NCBI GenBank assembly: GCA_031362985.1
Contig: JANLTO010000120.1
Location: 62,001 to 126,000 of the forward strand
Source of the DNA: SHZL01 sp031362985
GTDB taxonomy: Bacteria; Pseudomonadota; Gammaproteobacteria; Xanthomonadales; SZUA-36
Direction of reading: 5' to 3'
DNA length: 64,000 bases
The translations under genes were made by a program, and so were the position numbers. Positions 17,106 to 25,707 of this stretch are shown one piece after another. Positions within the stretch are counted from its first letter, which is position 1. Each line of letters begins with the position of its first letter. Below the pieces are notes generated by a model that had not been told where the DNA came from, ran no database searches, and saw only the letters and a program-made list of their open reading frames with translations.

Positions 17106-19586
17106 ATGAAATTCATTCGCAGAATTCTGTTCCCGCTGCTTGCGGTGATCTCCATTGTCGCAGCAGCCCAGGAAATTACCGGTGTCCCCGGTTCGCCCGG
17201 TGCCACGCTAACCATTGACGGCAAGCAGATTCCGCCGCCGCCCCTGCCCTTCAAGGGCGTGATCAAGGAAAGCGCTACTCAATCAACACCGTACTGGCCC
17301 CCACGCGTTGTGCCGCCCAAGGGCGCGCCAAACATACTGCTCATCATGACCGACGACCAGGGTTTCGGCGTTTCCGGCACCTTCGGCGGCGTCATCCCGA
17401 CACCCGCGCTGGACCGCATCGCCAAGGCGGGATTGCGCTACACCCAGTTTCACTCCACGGCACTTTGCTCGCCTACACGGGCCGCGTTGATCACCGGTCG
17501 CAACCATCACTCAATGGGCTTTGGTGTGATCTCGGAGCTCTCCACCGGTTACCCTGGCTACGATTCCGTGATGAGCCCGGAGAAAGCCAGCATTGGCACC
17601 ATTCTGCGGGACAACGGCTATGCAACCTCCTGGTTTGGCAAAAACCACAATACGCCGGCCTTCCAGCTCAGTGCATCCGGGCCGTTTGACCAATGGCCGT
17701 CGGGCATGGGTTTTGAGTATTTCTACGGCTTCATGGGCGGTGAGACCGACCAGTGGACGCCGTTCCTGTTCCGCGACCATACCCAGATCTTTCCCTTTGT
17801 AGGTAACAAGGACTACAACCTCACCACCGACCTGGCCGACGAGGCCATCAAGCACATCCGCGATCTGAACGCAGCGGCGCCTGACCAGCCGTTCTTTGTT
17901 TATTACGTGCCCGGCGGCACCCACTCCCCGCACCAGCCGAAGGAGGAATGGGTCAAAAAATTCGCAGGCAAGTTTGACCTGGGTTACGAAAACCTGCGCG
18001 AGGTGATTTTCGCCAATCAGAAAAAGCTGGGTGTGATTCCGCAAAACACTCAACTCACGCCCTTGCCTCCGGAGCTGCCGAAGTGGGAATTGCTTTCTGA
18101 ACCCTACAAGAAACTCCTCGCGCGCCAGGCGGAGGTCTTTGCTGGATATGCCGCTTATACGGACTTTGAGATTGGCCGGGTCATCCAAGCTGTGGAGGAC
18201 ATGGGCAAGCTGGATAACACGCTGATTATTTATATCTGCGGCGACAACGGCACCAGCCCGGAGGGCACTCTGACCGGCGCCTACAATCAGCTAACTTCCT
18301 ACAACGGCATTCTGAAAGCCCCGGAACCATTGCAGCTCTTGCATTATGAGGACTGGGGGACCGACAAGACTTACCCGCATATGTCGGTGGGTTGGTCGCT
18401 GGCTTTTGATACACCCTTTCAATGGACCAAGCAGGTGGCCTCGCATTTCGGCGGCACCCGGCAGGGTCTGGCGATTTCCTGGCCCGGCCACATCAAGGAT
18501 GTTGGCGGTATTCGTAGCCAGTTCCATCACGTTATAGACATAGTTCCGACACTCCTCGAAGCGACCGGCATCAAGGCGCCGGAAGAGGTTAACGGCATCA
18601 CGCAAAAACCCATCGAAGGCGTGAGCATGGCTTATACCTTTGACGCGGCGAATGCCAAGGCGCCGTCAAAGCGCACCACCCAGTATTTTGAGATGGCAGG
18701 TAATCGGGGGATTTACCACGATGGATGGATGGCGAACACTACGCCCTTCGCCCCGCCGTGGGATCTCGCCACTGGCACCCTGCCCAGCGTGGTGGACGGT
18801 TACAAATGGGAACTCTACAACCTCAATGAAGACTTCTCTCAATTTAACAACTTGGCAGCCAAGAACCCGGTGAAGCTCAAGGAAATGCAGGCCCTGTTCC
18901 TGTCCGAAGCCGCGAAATACCAGGTATTACCGCTTGATAACACGGCTTTTTCGCGCTTGCTGACACCGCGCCCCAGCGCCGTGGCCGGGAAGACGGTATT
19001 CACTTATACGGGGGAGAATTCCGGCATTCCACTGGGGAATGCGCCCAGCGTGTTGGACCGGGATTACACCATTACTGCGGCAATTACTGTTCCCAAGGGT
19101 GGCGCAGAAGGAATGATCGTCACCCTGGGTGGGCGCTTCGGCGGCTATGCCATGTACCTGCTGAACGGCAAACCCATTTTTGTCTACAACCTGCTTGACC
19201 TCGAACGCTTTCGCTGGGAAGGCGGTGTAGGCGGAATCGTCGGCGATGATCTGTTAGGCCGCGCCGTGGAGCCAGGTAAACACACGCTGGTGTTCGACTT
19301 CAAGTACGACGGCCCCGGCCCCGGCAAGGGCGGCACAGGTGTGTTCACGCTGGATGGCAAAACGATCGCCACGAAGACTATCGAACATTCCATACCCCTG
19401 ATGATGACCATTGATGAAACGTTTGACATAGGGGTTGATACGCGCACGGGCGTGGACAACAGCTACGAATTGCCGTTCACGTTTACCGGCACCATTGACC
19501 AGTTGACCTTCAAGCTGGGCCCTGAGCAGATGACGGCAAGTGCCAAGGCGGCTAGCGCTGCAGCCGTAGCCAAAGCAACAGATTAA
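17106..19586 (+). CDS. Arylsulfatase (formylglycine-dependent, secreted)
   Basis: An 826-residue secreted sulfate-ester hydrolase. The signal peptide ends near residue 21. The N-terminal metal site is NILLIMTDDQG (about 76-86) and the sulfatase signature CSPTRAALITGR places the formylglycine precursor at Cys121. Further metal ligands are in YICGDNGTSPEG (about residues 376-387). After the sulfatase domain (to about residue 620) a beta-rich C-terminal domain of about 200 residues follows, as in large AtsA-like sulfatases. The residue is Cys, so maturation needs a formylglycine-generating enzyme or anSME, neither seen in this window. Two small membrane-protein genes follow on the same strand. 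Confidence 0.93.
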   Translation: MKFIRRILFPLLAVISIVAAAQEITGVPGSPGATLTIDGKQIPPPPLPFKGVIKESATQSTPYWPPRVVPPKGAPNILLIMTDDQGFGVSGTFGGVIPTPALDRIAKAGLRYTQFHSTALCSPTRAALITGRNHHSMGFGVISELSTGYPGYDSVMSPEKASIGTILRDNGYATSWFGKNHNTPAFQLSASGPFDQWPSGMGFEYFYGFMGGETDQWTPFLFRDHTQIFPFVGNKDYNLTTDLADEAIKHIRDLNAAAPDQPFFVYYVPGGTHSPHQPKEEWVKKFAGKFDLGYENLREVIFANQKKLGVIPQNTQLTPLPPELPKWELLSEPYKKLLARQAEVFAGYAAYTDFEIGRVIQAVEDMGKLDNTLIIYICGDNGTSPEGTLTGAYNQLTSYNGILKAPEPLQLLHYEDWGTDKTYPHMSVGWSLAFDTPFQWTKQVASHFGGTRQGLAISWPGHIKDVGGIRSQFHHVIDIVPTLLEATGIKAPEEVNGITQKPIEGVSMAYTFDAANAKAPSKRTTQYFEMAGNRGIYHDGWMANTTPFAPPWDLATGTLPSVVDGYKWELYNLNEDFSQFNNLAAKNPVKLKEMQALFLSEAAKYQVLPLDNTAFSRLLTPRPSAVAGKTVFTYTGENSGIPLGNAPSVLDRDYTITAAITVPKGGAEGMIVTLGGRFGGYAMYLLNGKPIFVYNLLDLERFRWEGGVGGIVGDDLLGRAVEPGKHTLVFDFKYDGPGPGKGGTGVFTLDGKTIATKTIEHSIPLMMTIDETFDIGVDTRTGVDNSYELPFTFTGTIDQLTFKLGPEQMTASAKAASAAAVAKATD

Positions 19587-19597
19587 GGCAACGACCA

Positions 19598-19975
19598 GTG
19601 AGTAGATTGCTGGCCGTAACTGCTTTGATGGAAACGGGGGCCGGTTTGGCCTTGCTCATCATTCCGGGGTTCGTGGTTCACTTGATCATGGGCAGCGGCC
19701 TGGAAGGAGCTCCTGCCCTGGCCATTGCGCGCATTGCTGGCGCCGCCTTGTTTGCGCTTGGTGTGGCCTGCTGGTTTGCACACACCGACGCGGGCAGTGC
19801 CGCGGGGCTGGGACTGACCAAGGCCATGGCGCTGTACAACCTGGGCGTAGTGCTTGTTCTTGTCGCTGCGGGATTGCAAGCCGAAACGGTTGGCATATTG
19901 TTGTGGCCGGCTGTAATTATTCATGCAGCGATGGCCGCATGGTGTATATCGGCGGTGACTGGAAAGCCGGCTTAG
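19598..19975 (+). CDS. Small four-helix membrane protein, unknown function
   Basis: A 125-residue hydrophobic protein with four predicted membrane helices (about residues 5-27, 38-62, 70-92 and 98-118). It begins with GTG 11 bases after the arylsulfatase stop, so it is probably in the same transcript. I do not recognise a family with a defined role; a sulfatase-linked job is only suggested by position. Confidence 0.6.
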   Translation: MSRLLAVTALMETGAGLALLIIPGFVVHLIMGSGLEGAPALAIARIAGAALFALGVACWFAHTDAGSAAGLGLTKAMALYNLGVVLVLVAAGLQAETVGILLWPAVIIHAAMAAWCISAVTGKPA

Positions 19976-20033
19976 AACGTACAGGCGTTGGAAGTACAAT
20001 GGGCAGTTACAACCCAGCCACTGGAGAGAGGTC

Positions 20034-20750
20034 GTGTCCAAAATCATAGAAAGGGCAAAAATCGGCTCGGACGGAAAGCCGCTGCCAGTACTACCACCTG
20101 TACGCGATGCCCGTGTCTGGGCGCGCATGGTGCGCGTAATGTTTTACACCCCGGGCTTTTTGGCATTGTTGCTGCTCAAGACCGGCGAGCCGACGGCTTT
20201 TGGCATCACGGTTGAGCTGTTGACGCTGGCCTGCGCCGCGGCGGTGGTGGCAGGGTTGTTCATCGGCAGCCAGTCCATGGCTGAGGGTTCGGACGCTGCA
20301 TCCCGGGTCGGGGTGTGGAGTGGTGCGCTGGTGCTTGAACTGCTGGCGGTAGTGCCCTTCTTGGCCGCCGTTCCGCCCTTGTTCCATGAACTGGCAAACA
20401 GCGCCCTGCTGCATGCCCGGGCGCCGGACTCGATCAATACTGCTTTGGGTGTTTCAGAGCTGCTGCCGGCAATTGCTGTCCTGCCGTTCATGCTGTATCA
20501 GCTGTGCGGTTTCGGCACCTTGCACTTCGTGGTTAAACCGTGGCTGGACTGGGTCATCAATCTCGCCATCCTTGCGCTGATTGTCGCCACGACAGCGAGC
20601 AACCGCCTGGGAAACTATGATGACGAGAAGACCTACGCCGGAGCGCTGGTAGTCCTCATGGCGCTGGTGGTGGGCTATGGTGTGATGAAGTTGAAACAAC
20701 TGCAGCGCGATTACGAGGCGCGTGTGCCGGCTGACGACCCGAAAAAATAG
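20034..20750 (+). CDS. Hypothetical multi-pass membrane protein
   Basis: A 238-residue protein with about six hydrophobic segments between residues 30 and 225, a short basic N-terminus and a charged tail (KLKQLQRDYEARVPADDPKK). The start is GTG at 20034, with a GAGAGAGG ribosome site just upstream. No domain is recognised. It is in line with the arylsulfatase and the 125-residue membrane protein and may end that transcript. Confidence 0.6.
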   Translation: MSKIIERAKIGSDGKPLPVLPPVRDARVWARMVRVMFYTPGFLALLLLKTGEPTAFGITVELLTLACAAAVVAGLFIGSQSMAEGSDAASRVGVWSGALVLELLAVVPFLAAVPPLFHELANSALLHARAPDSINTALGVSELLPAIAVLPFMLYQLCGFGTLHFVVKPWLDWVINLAILALIVATTASNRLGNYDDEKTYAGALVVLMALVVGYGVMKLKQLQRDYEARVPADDPKK

Positions 20751-20783
20751 CCAAGGCAGGAAATAGTCAGAGCGGGGAAATAG

Positions 20784-21356
20784 TCAGAACAGGGAGAACG
20801 ACGAGCCGCTGCCAGAGCCGCTGTTTCCCCGGCCGCGCTGGCGTCGGCGGCGCATCCTTGTATGCAACTGCTGGCGGCGCTCTTCCAACCAGTCCGAAGG
20901 TTGGGCGCTCGAAGTAGCTTCTTGTCCGCTGCTACTGGCTTCAGCATCACGGAATACGCAGAAATCACGGTAAGCCTGAATCTCGTGCTGCATTTCTTCC
21001 GTGACCATGTCGATCATGATGGCATCGTCCAGGAAGCCCAGGCCCGGGATGTCATCAGGAATTAGATCTTCCGGTTCGGAGAAATACAACAGGGCTTGTA
21101 GCGCCCGGGACCGGTCTTCCGCCTCAAGTGCCCAGCCCTCGTCAACCACCATGCTGATCATGGTTTCCAGTCGGTGCATGCGCTCTCGAATGAAGTCCGA
21201 TGTCTCGGAATGCCACACCTGGTAGAGCAAAGCGCGGGCATTTTCGATGATCTGGCTGTCCGGCAGGCTGGCAGATGCTTCGCGCGAGCGGGCCATCACT
21301 TTGCGGAAGTGATCCAGATCGGAATCGCTGAGTTCGAACGTGATCTTCATAGGCAT
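20784..21356 (-). CDS. YkvA-like (DUF1232) protein
   Basis: A 190-residue soluble protein. The central motif ALLYFSEPEDLIPDDIPGLGFLDDAIMI (written here in parts: ALLYF, DLIPDDIPGLG, LDDAI) is the DUF1232/YkvA signature. The C-terminus is a low-complexity Arg/Ser/Gly-rich tail (RMRRRRQRGRGNSGSGSGSS). Many DUF1232 proteins carry a membrane hairpin, but this one seems hydrophilic. The ATG at 21354-21356 has AAGGA upstream; a longer in-frame frame runs out of phase over the neighbouring lipoprotein gene and is not credible. Function unknown. Confidence 0.7.
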   Translation of the reverse strand: MPMKITFELSDSDLDHFRKVMARSREASASLPDSQIIENARALLYQVWHSETSDFIRERMHRLETMISMVVDEGWALEAEDRSRALQALLYFSEPEDLIPDDIPGLGFLDDAIMIDMVTEEMQHEIQAYRDFCVFRDAEASSSGQEATSSAQPSDWLEERRQQLHTRMRRRRQRGRGNSGSGSGSSFSLF

Positions 21357-21417
21357 TCTTGTTTTTCCTTGCAGCCACTGCCTGGAAAATGCGGAGCAAA
21401 GCCTGCGGCTGTTTTCC

Positions 21418-21906
21418 TCATTGTTTTTCCCGGGTACGCGATGTTGCGGAGCGGAACTGCCCGGGCTTTCCGGGTACAGGATATAAATAGCCCTCGTGCT
21501 TGAAGTCCAGGTAGCCGTCTGCGGCAGTGTGCACGCGGCCGTGCAGGTTAACCGGCAGGCTGGCGATCTTCCCGCTTTGCAGGTCCGCCAGCTGTTCGCG
21601 GGCATTTTCGGGGGGTAGGTTATCCAGGTTGATGGCTTCTGTCGTATTCGGATCAAGGCTGAGGCTGTAAGGACCCGCATAGCGGGAGAACTCAGAGCCT
21701 TTCACACTTATGGTGATCTCAACGGAATCAATAACCATCTCCACTTCATTGATATTGCGCACATCAAAGCTGGCGGCCAGGGCCTGATTCGTCATCGTCA
21801 TGGAGGAGATGCCAACGAATGGCGGGTTGCCCTTGATCTTGCCTGTAGCGCATGCAGTGCACAGCAGCAAGCTTGCAAGGGTAAGGGTGTACAGACGTAA
21901 ATTCAT
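21418..21906 (-). CDS. Lipoprotein with LEA-14/WHy-like domain
   Basis: A 162-residue protein with a short signal peptide and lipobox LCTAC (Cys at about residue 18). The mature region (MTMTNQALAASFDVRNINEVEMVIDSVE, given as key parts FDVRN and DSVEI) has the beta-sandwich pattern of LEA type 2 proteins: strand, Asn-rich turn, then strand. The start ATG overlaps the stop TGA of the upstream ABC ATPase gene as ATGA, so translation is coupled to the peptide transporter operon. Role unknown; envelope location is likely. Confidence 0.65.
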   Translation of the reverse strand: MNLRLYTLTLASLLLCTACATGKIKGNPPFVGISSMTMTNQALAASFDVRNINEVEMVIDSVEITISVKGSEFSRYAGPYSLSLDPNTTEAINLDNLPPENAREQLADLQSGKIASLPVNLHGRVHTAADGYLDFKHEGYLYPVPGKPGQFRSATSRTREKQ

Positions 21907-22895
21907 GAATTCCATAGATGGCACCTGGCAATGTGTTTTCCACCGGTTGCGGTGGTCGCGATAAGAAAATTGTCGTGGGGACGTATGATCTTACAATGCT
22001 CCATGACGTGTGGACAACGACTATGAAACGAGCAACCCGGAGCCGTGGTCAAGGACCCTGGAGGCGCACAGGTGCGCAAGGGCGGTGCTGACAACCCGCC
22101 GCTGGCGGGTCTGCGTACCGCATCCAGTAGGGCCTGGGTGTAGGGATGTGCCGGCTTGCGTAGCACTGCATCCACAGGTCCGCATTCCACCAATTCCCCC
22201 GCGTACATGACACCCACATCCGTGGCGAGTTGCTGAACCACTGCCAGATTGTGGGAGATAAACAGCATGGCAAGTCCTGTTTCCTTTTGCACTTTGCGCA
22301 TAAGAGTGAGCATGCGCGCCTGCATCGATACATCCAGCGACGACAGGGGTTCGTCCGCAATGATCAGGGCCGGTTCTGCCAGCAAAGCCCGGGCGAGAGC
22401 AACGCGCTGCCGTTGGCCACCGGAAAGCTCATGGGGATAGCGGGGCAGGACATCTGTCAACAGGTCTACTTGCTCCAACACCTGTCCGACCCGGGTGCGA
22501 TGCCCGGCAGGGTTGCCAATACGATAATGCAGCAGGGGCTCAAGCAAGGTTTGCCAAATGCTGCGGCGGGGGCTCAGGGACGCCAGTGGGTCCTGGAACA
22601 GGTATTGAATTTCACGCCTGGCCTGGCGTGAGCGCGGAGCATCGGCGTGGCTGAGGTCGAAATCCCGGTAATGCACCGATCCGGAATCCGGCTTCACGAG
22701 GCGGATGATGGCCCGGGCCAGCGAGGTCTTGCCGCAGCCGGATTCTCCGACCAGGCCGAATACACTGCCATTTTGAACCTCAAAACTCACGCCGCGAACG
22801 GCCTGCAGGCGGTTTTGGCTGAACCCGGGAAGGCGGCGCACCGCGTAGCTTACATACAGGTCGCGAATGCGCAACAAAGGGGCATCAGGGTTCAT
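21903..22895 (-). CDS. Peptide ABC transporter ATP-binding protein, OppF/DppF type
   Basis: A 330-residue cytosolic ATPase subunit. Walker A is GESGCGKT (about residues 47-54), the signature is LSGGQRQRVALARAL, Walker B is LIIADEP, and the switch His is in LFISHN. The oligopeptide-specific C-terminal region (HPYTQALLDAV and a Cys-containing FHSRCPH segment) is present. It pairs with the OppD-type ATPase (4-base overlap) and is the last transporter gene of the operon. Confidence 0.92.
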   Translation of the reverse strand: MNPDAPLLRIRDLYVSYAVRRLPGFSQNRLQAVRGVSFEVQNGSVFGLVGESGCGKTSLARAIIRLVKPDSGSVHYRDFDLSHADAPRSRQARREIQYLFQDPLASLSPRRSIWQTLLEPLLHYRIGNPAGHRTRVGQVLEQVDLLTDVLPRYPHELSGGQRQRVALARALLAEPALIIADEPLSSLDVSMQARMLTLMRKVQKETGLAMLFISHNLAVVQQLATDVGVMYAGELVECGPVDAVLRKPAHPYTQALLDAVRRPASGGLSAPPLRTCAPPGSLTTAPGCSFHSRCPHVMEHCKIIRPHDNFLIATTATGGKHIARCHLWNS

Positions 22896-23917
22896 GCTGT
22901 GGCGGAACCGATGGGGTGAGCCAAAGGATGATGGCAGGCGTGACGATGTGGGCTGTCCGACATTTCAGGGTCGGCGCTGTGCAGAACCGGCTCTTGCGAT
23001 CGGCAAAGGTGATCTGCGCGCCCGCAACGATTGCTGAAGGAACACCCTGCGGGGCGCTGACCGGGAGCCGGTACTGATCCGGGGATACCCTGCACTGGCT
23101 CAACGGGGCCTGATGACAGCCGTGGCATGGCTGCCAGCAGCCCGGCCGTGTAGGGATGACCGGGGTAGCGCAACAGTGCGTCAGCCGGCCCTTCCTCGCT
23201 GACACGCCCGCAATACATCACCATGGCACGGTCACACACTGCCTGCACAATGGATAAATCGTGTGTGATCAGCAACACCGCGGTTCCCGCTTGCCGCGCC
23301 AGGTCGCGAATCAGGTGCAGGATCTGGGCCTGGGTGGTCACGTCCAGGGCCGTGGTTGGTTCATCAGCGATCAGCACCTGCGGGCGGCACACCATGGCCA
23401 TGGCAAGCAGGGCGCGCTGACGCATGCCGCCGGACAATTCGTGTGGATAGCAGCGCATAGCCCGCTCGCAGTCCGGAAAACCAACAGACGCCAGCATGGT
23501 GGTCGCAACGGAGCGCGCCTGGCGGCGGCTGGCTGGCTGGTGACGGCGGATTACTTCGAGCAGCTGGCTGCCAACGGAAAAAACCGGATCCAGCGCGGTT
23601 AACGGCTCCTGAAAGACCATCGACATCCTGCTCCCGCGGATACGTCGCCAACCGCTTTCGTCCAATTGCGCAAGATCAAGATCGCCCAGTTGCATGGAGT
23701 TGCTGCTGACCTGGCCGGAAGCTCCTGGCACCATGCCCATGATAGCCGCCCCGGTCATCGATTTCCCGCAACCCGATTCGCCCACCAGGCCCAGTATTTC
23801 GCCTGCCCTCAGGGTAATGCTCACTCCATCAACTACCGCCACCCCGCCGGCCCGCGCGCCAAGAGTCACGCGCAAGTCCTGTACTGCCAGTACCGGTTCT
23901 CCGTAAGCGGGGCTCAC
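22892..23917 (-). CDS. Peptide ABC transporter ATP-binding protein, OppD/DppD type
   Basis: A 341-residue ATPase. Walker A GESGCGKSMTG, signature LSGGMRQRALLAMAM, Walker B VLIADEPTTALD and the switch LLITHD are all intact. The C-terminal cysteine cluster found in OppD/DppD proteins, which holds an iron-sulfur cluster in some, is visible as GCSFSNRCGRADHLC. It overlaps both neighbours by four bases and works with OppF, OppB and OppC subunits. Confidence 0.93.
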   Translation of the reverse strand: MSPAYGEPVLAVQDLRVTLGARAGGVAVVDGVSITLRAGEILGLVGESGCGKSMTGAAIMGMVPGASGQVSSNSMQLGDLDLAQLDESGWRRIRGSRMSMVFQEPLTALDPVFSVGSQLLEVIRRHQPASRRQARSVATTMLASVGFPDCERAMRCYPHELSGGMRQRALLAMAMVCRPQVLIADEPTTALDVTTQAQILHLIRDLARQAGTAVLLITHDLSIVQAVCDRAMVMYCGRVSEEGPADALLRYPGHPYTAGLLAAMPRLSSGPVEPVQGIPGSVPAPGQRPAGCSFSNRCGRADHLCRSQEPVLHSADPEMSDSPHRHACHHPLAHPIGSATA

Positions 23918-24768
23918 GCAGAACCCTGCCTTGGATCAAGTGCATCCTGGAGTGCATCAATCACGAGATTGAATCCCAACAGCAGCAGCAGCAGCGGAAT
24001 GGCAGCAGCCAGATGATTATTGAACTGACTGGCCAGTACTTCCTGGGTGCTCTCCGCCAGCATCAGTCCCCAGCTGACTCCGTCTTTTACCCCCAGGCCG
24101 AGGAAACTGAGGATGACTTCGGTTTTGATGGCAGCGACAAATACTGCCGCAGCCTGCGCGAGCAGGATATGGCTGGTGTTGGGCAGAACGTGCCGCGACA
24201 GGACCAGGTGAGTTGGCAAGCCAATGGCCCGCGCGGCCTGAACGAAGTCCCGGCTCTTGAGGCGCATGGTTTCAGCACGCACCAGTCGGCTGGTCGTAGT
24301 CCAGAACGTGGCCACCATGGCGATCTGCATGGCCCAGGCGCTGGCCTGGAATGCGAATGCTACGGCGGCGGCAAACAGGTAAAACGGAATGGAATCCAGC
24401 ACTCCGGTGAGGAATACCAGTCCGTGATCGGCCCAGGTGTCCGCATACCAGCCGGATATCGCACCGCAAACAGACCCCAGTAAAGTGGAAGTCAACGCCA
24501 CCAGCAGGCCGATTTCAAAGGCCGTGCGCACACTGTAGATCGCCCGCTGGAAAATATCCTGACCCAGCTGGTTGGTGCCAAACCAATGCGCGCTGCTGGC
24601 GGATTCCCAGCGCTCGCCTGAAACCAGGGACCACTCCTGACCTGCCCACCCGAGGGCAACGGCCAGGGCGATCAGGCCATACAGGCTGACCAGAGCACAT
24701 CCAGCGAGCCCTGCACGGTTGGCGCGCAACTTCTGCCACACCCGGTTGGAAGGTTCAAAGCCCGGCAT
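23914..24768 (-). CDS. Peptide ABC transporter permease, OppC/DppC type
   Basis: A 284-residue permease with one N-terminal membrane helix (about residues 20-42), a periplasmic loop with the family motif HWFGTNQLGQDIFQRAIYS, and five further helices. The EAA cytoplasmic loop (QAARAIGLPTHLVLSRHVLPN) contacts the ATPases. It is directly adjacent to the OppB-type gene and is translationally coupled to the OppD-type gene. Confidence 0.92.
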   Translation of the reverse strand: MPGFEPSNRVWQKLRANRAGLAGCALVSLYGLIALAVALGWAGQEWSLVSGERWESASSAHWFGTNQLGQDIFQRAIYSVRTAFEIGLLVALTSTLLGSVCGAISGWYADTWADHGLVFLTGVLDSIPFYLFAAAVAFAFQASAWAMQIAMVATFWTTTSRLVRAETMRLKSRDFVQAARAIGLPTHLVLSRHVLPNTSHILLAQAAAVFVAAIKTEVILSFLGLGVKDGVSWGLMLAESTQEVLASQFNNHLAAAIPLLLLLLGFNLVIDALQDALDPRQGSA

Positions 24769-25707
24769 TCATGCCACTCTCGGATCTGCCAGCCGGTACG
24801 CCAGGTCGGCCAGTGTTTGCATCACAACAAACAGGACAGCGGTCAGGGCTACGACCGCTTGCAGCACGGGTTGGTCGCCATTGGCCATCGCGTCAAAGGT
24901 GACTTTGCCGATACCGGGAATGCCAAAAAAGGTTTCCAGTACCAGGCTACCGGTGACGATAACCAGGGGGATGGAAAACAGCACCCGGGTAAGCACTGCC
25001 GGGAGACTGTTTTTCAACACATGCCGGCCCATGATCTGCGCCGGTGAGGCGCCAAAAGCCCTGGCCGTCCGGATGTGTTCGCGACCCATTTCCTCGACGA
25101 AAACCGCGCGAAAGAATCGCGTGTTATAGCCCAGGGTAATGAACACCAGTGACAGGGTGGGAACCGTCACGTAGTACAGATAGCTCGGCAGGTCGCTGAC
25201 CTGCCAGCCCCGCGCGGGAAACAGGTTCAGGCCCTGCGGCGTGCACAGCAGGACCTGGAGGATAATGACAATTATGAGAAAGCTGATACTCATGCCGGTG
25301 ACGGAAACACCGGAGATCAGCCGGTCCAGCAGCCGGTTGTGATGCCATGCGGCGAGCATGCCCAGTCCGGCGCCCAGCAGGTTACCGATGATGAAACCGG
25401 GCAGCATCAGGGCCAGGGTTATGGGCAGGGAGCGCCACAGCAGGTCGGTGACCTTCTCGCCATTGGAGTTGGACGCACCCAGTTGTAAGGTAAACAGGTC
25501 GTGCAGGTAGTCAAAGTAGCGGCTGGCAAAAGAGCGGTCGTAGCCCAGTTGCTGGTGGATTTCCTGGATCTGTGCGGCAGTAGCGCTCTTGCCCAGCAGG
25601 TTGTAGGTTTGATCCGGCCCAAAATAGACCATCAACAGGAAACTGACCAGGGTGACACCAAGTATCAGTAGCAGGCCATGAGCCAGCTTACGCGGCAGAA
25701 AGGCCAC
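24769..25707 (-). CDS. Peptide ABC transporter permease, OppB/DppB type
   Basis: A 312-residue permease with six membrane helices. The N-terminal helix and VSFLLMVYFGPD loop, and the EAA loop (RTARAFGASPAQIMGRHVLKNSLPA), are characteristic of the OppB/DppB family. It forms the membrane channel with the OppC-type subunit. Its start overlaps the stop of the substrate-binding protein gene by one base. Confidence 0.93.
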   Translation of the reverse strand: MAFLPRKLAHGLLLILGVTLVSFLLMVYFGPDQTYNLLGKSATAAQIQEIHQQLGYDRSFASRYFDYLHDLFTLQLGASNSNGEKVTDLLWRSLPITLALMLPGFIIGNLLGAGLGMLAAWHHNRLLDRLISGVSVTGMSISFLIIVIILQVLLCTPQGLNLFPARGWQVSDLPSYLYYVTVPTLSLVFITLGYNTRFFRAVFVEEMGREHIRTARAFGASPAQIMGRHVLKNSLPAVLTRVLFSIPLVIVTGSLVLETFFGIPGIGKVTFDAMANGDQPVLQAVVALTAVLFVVMQTLADLAYRLADPRVA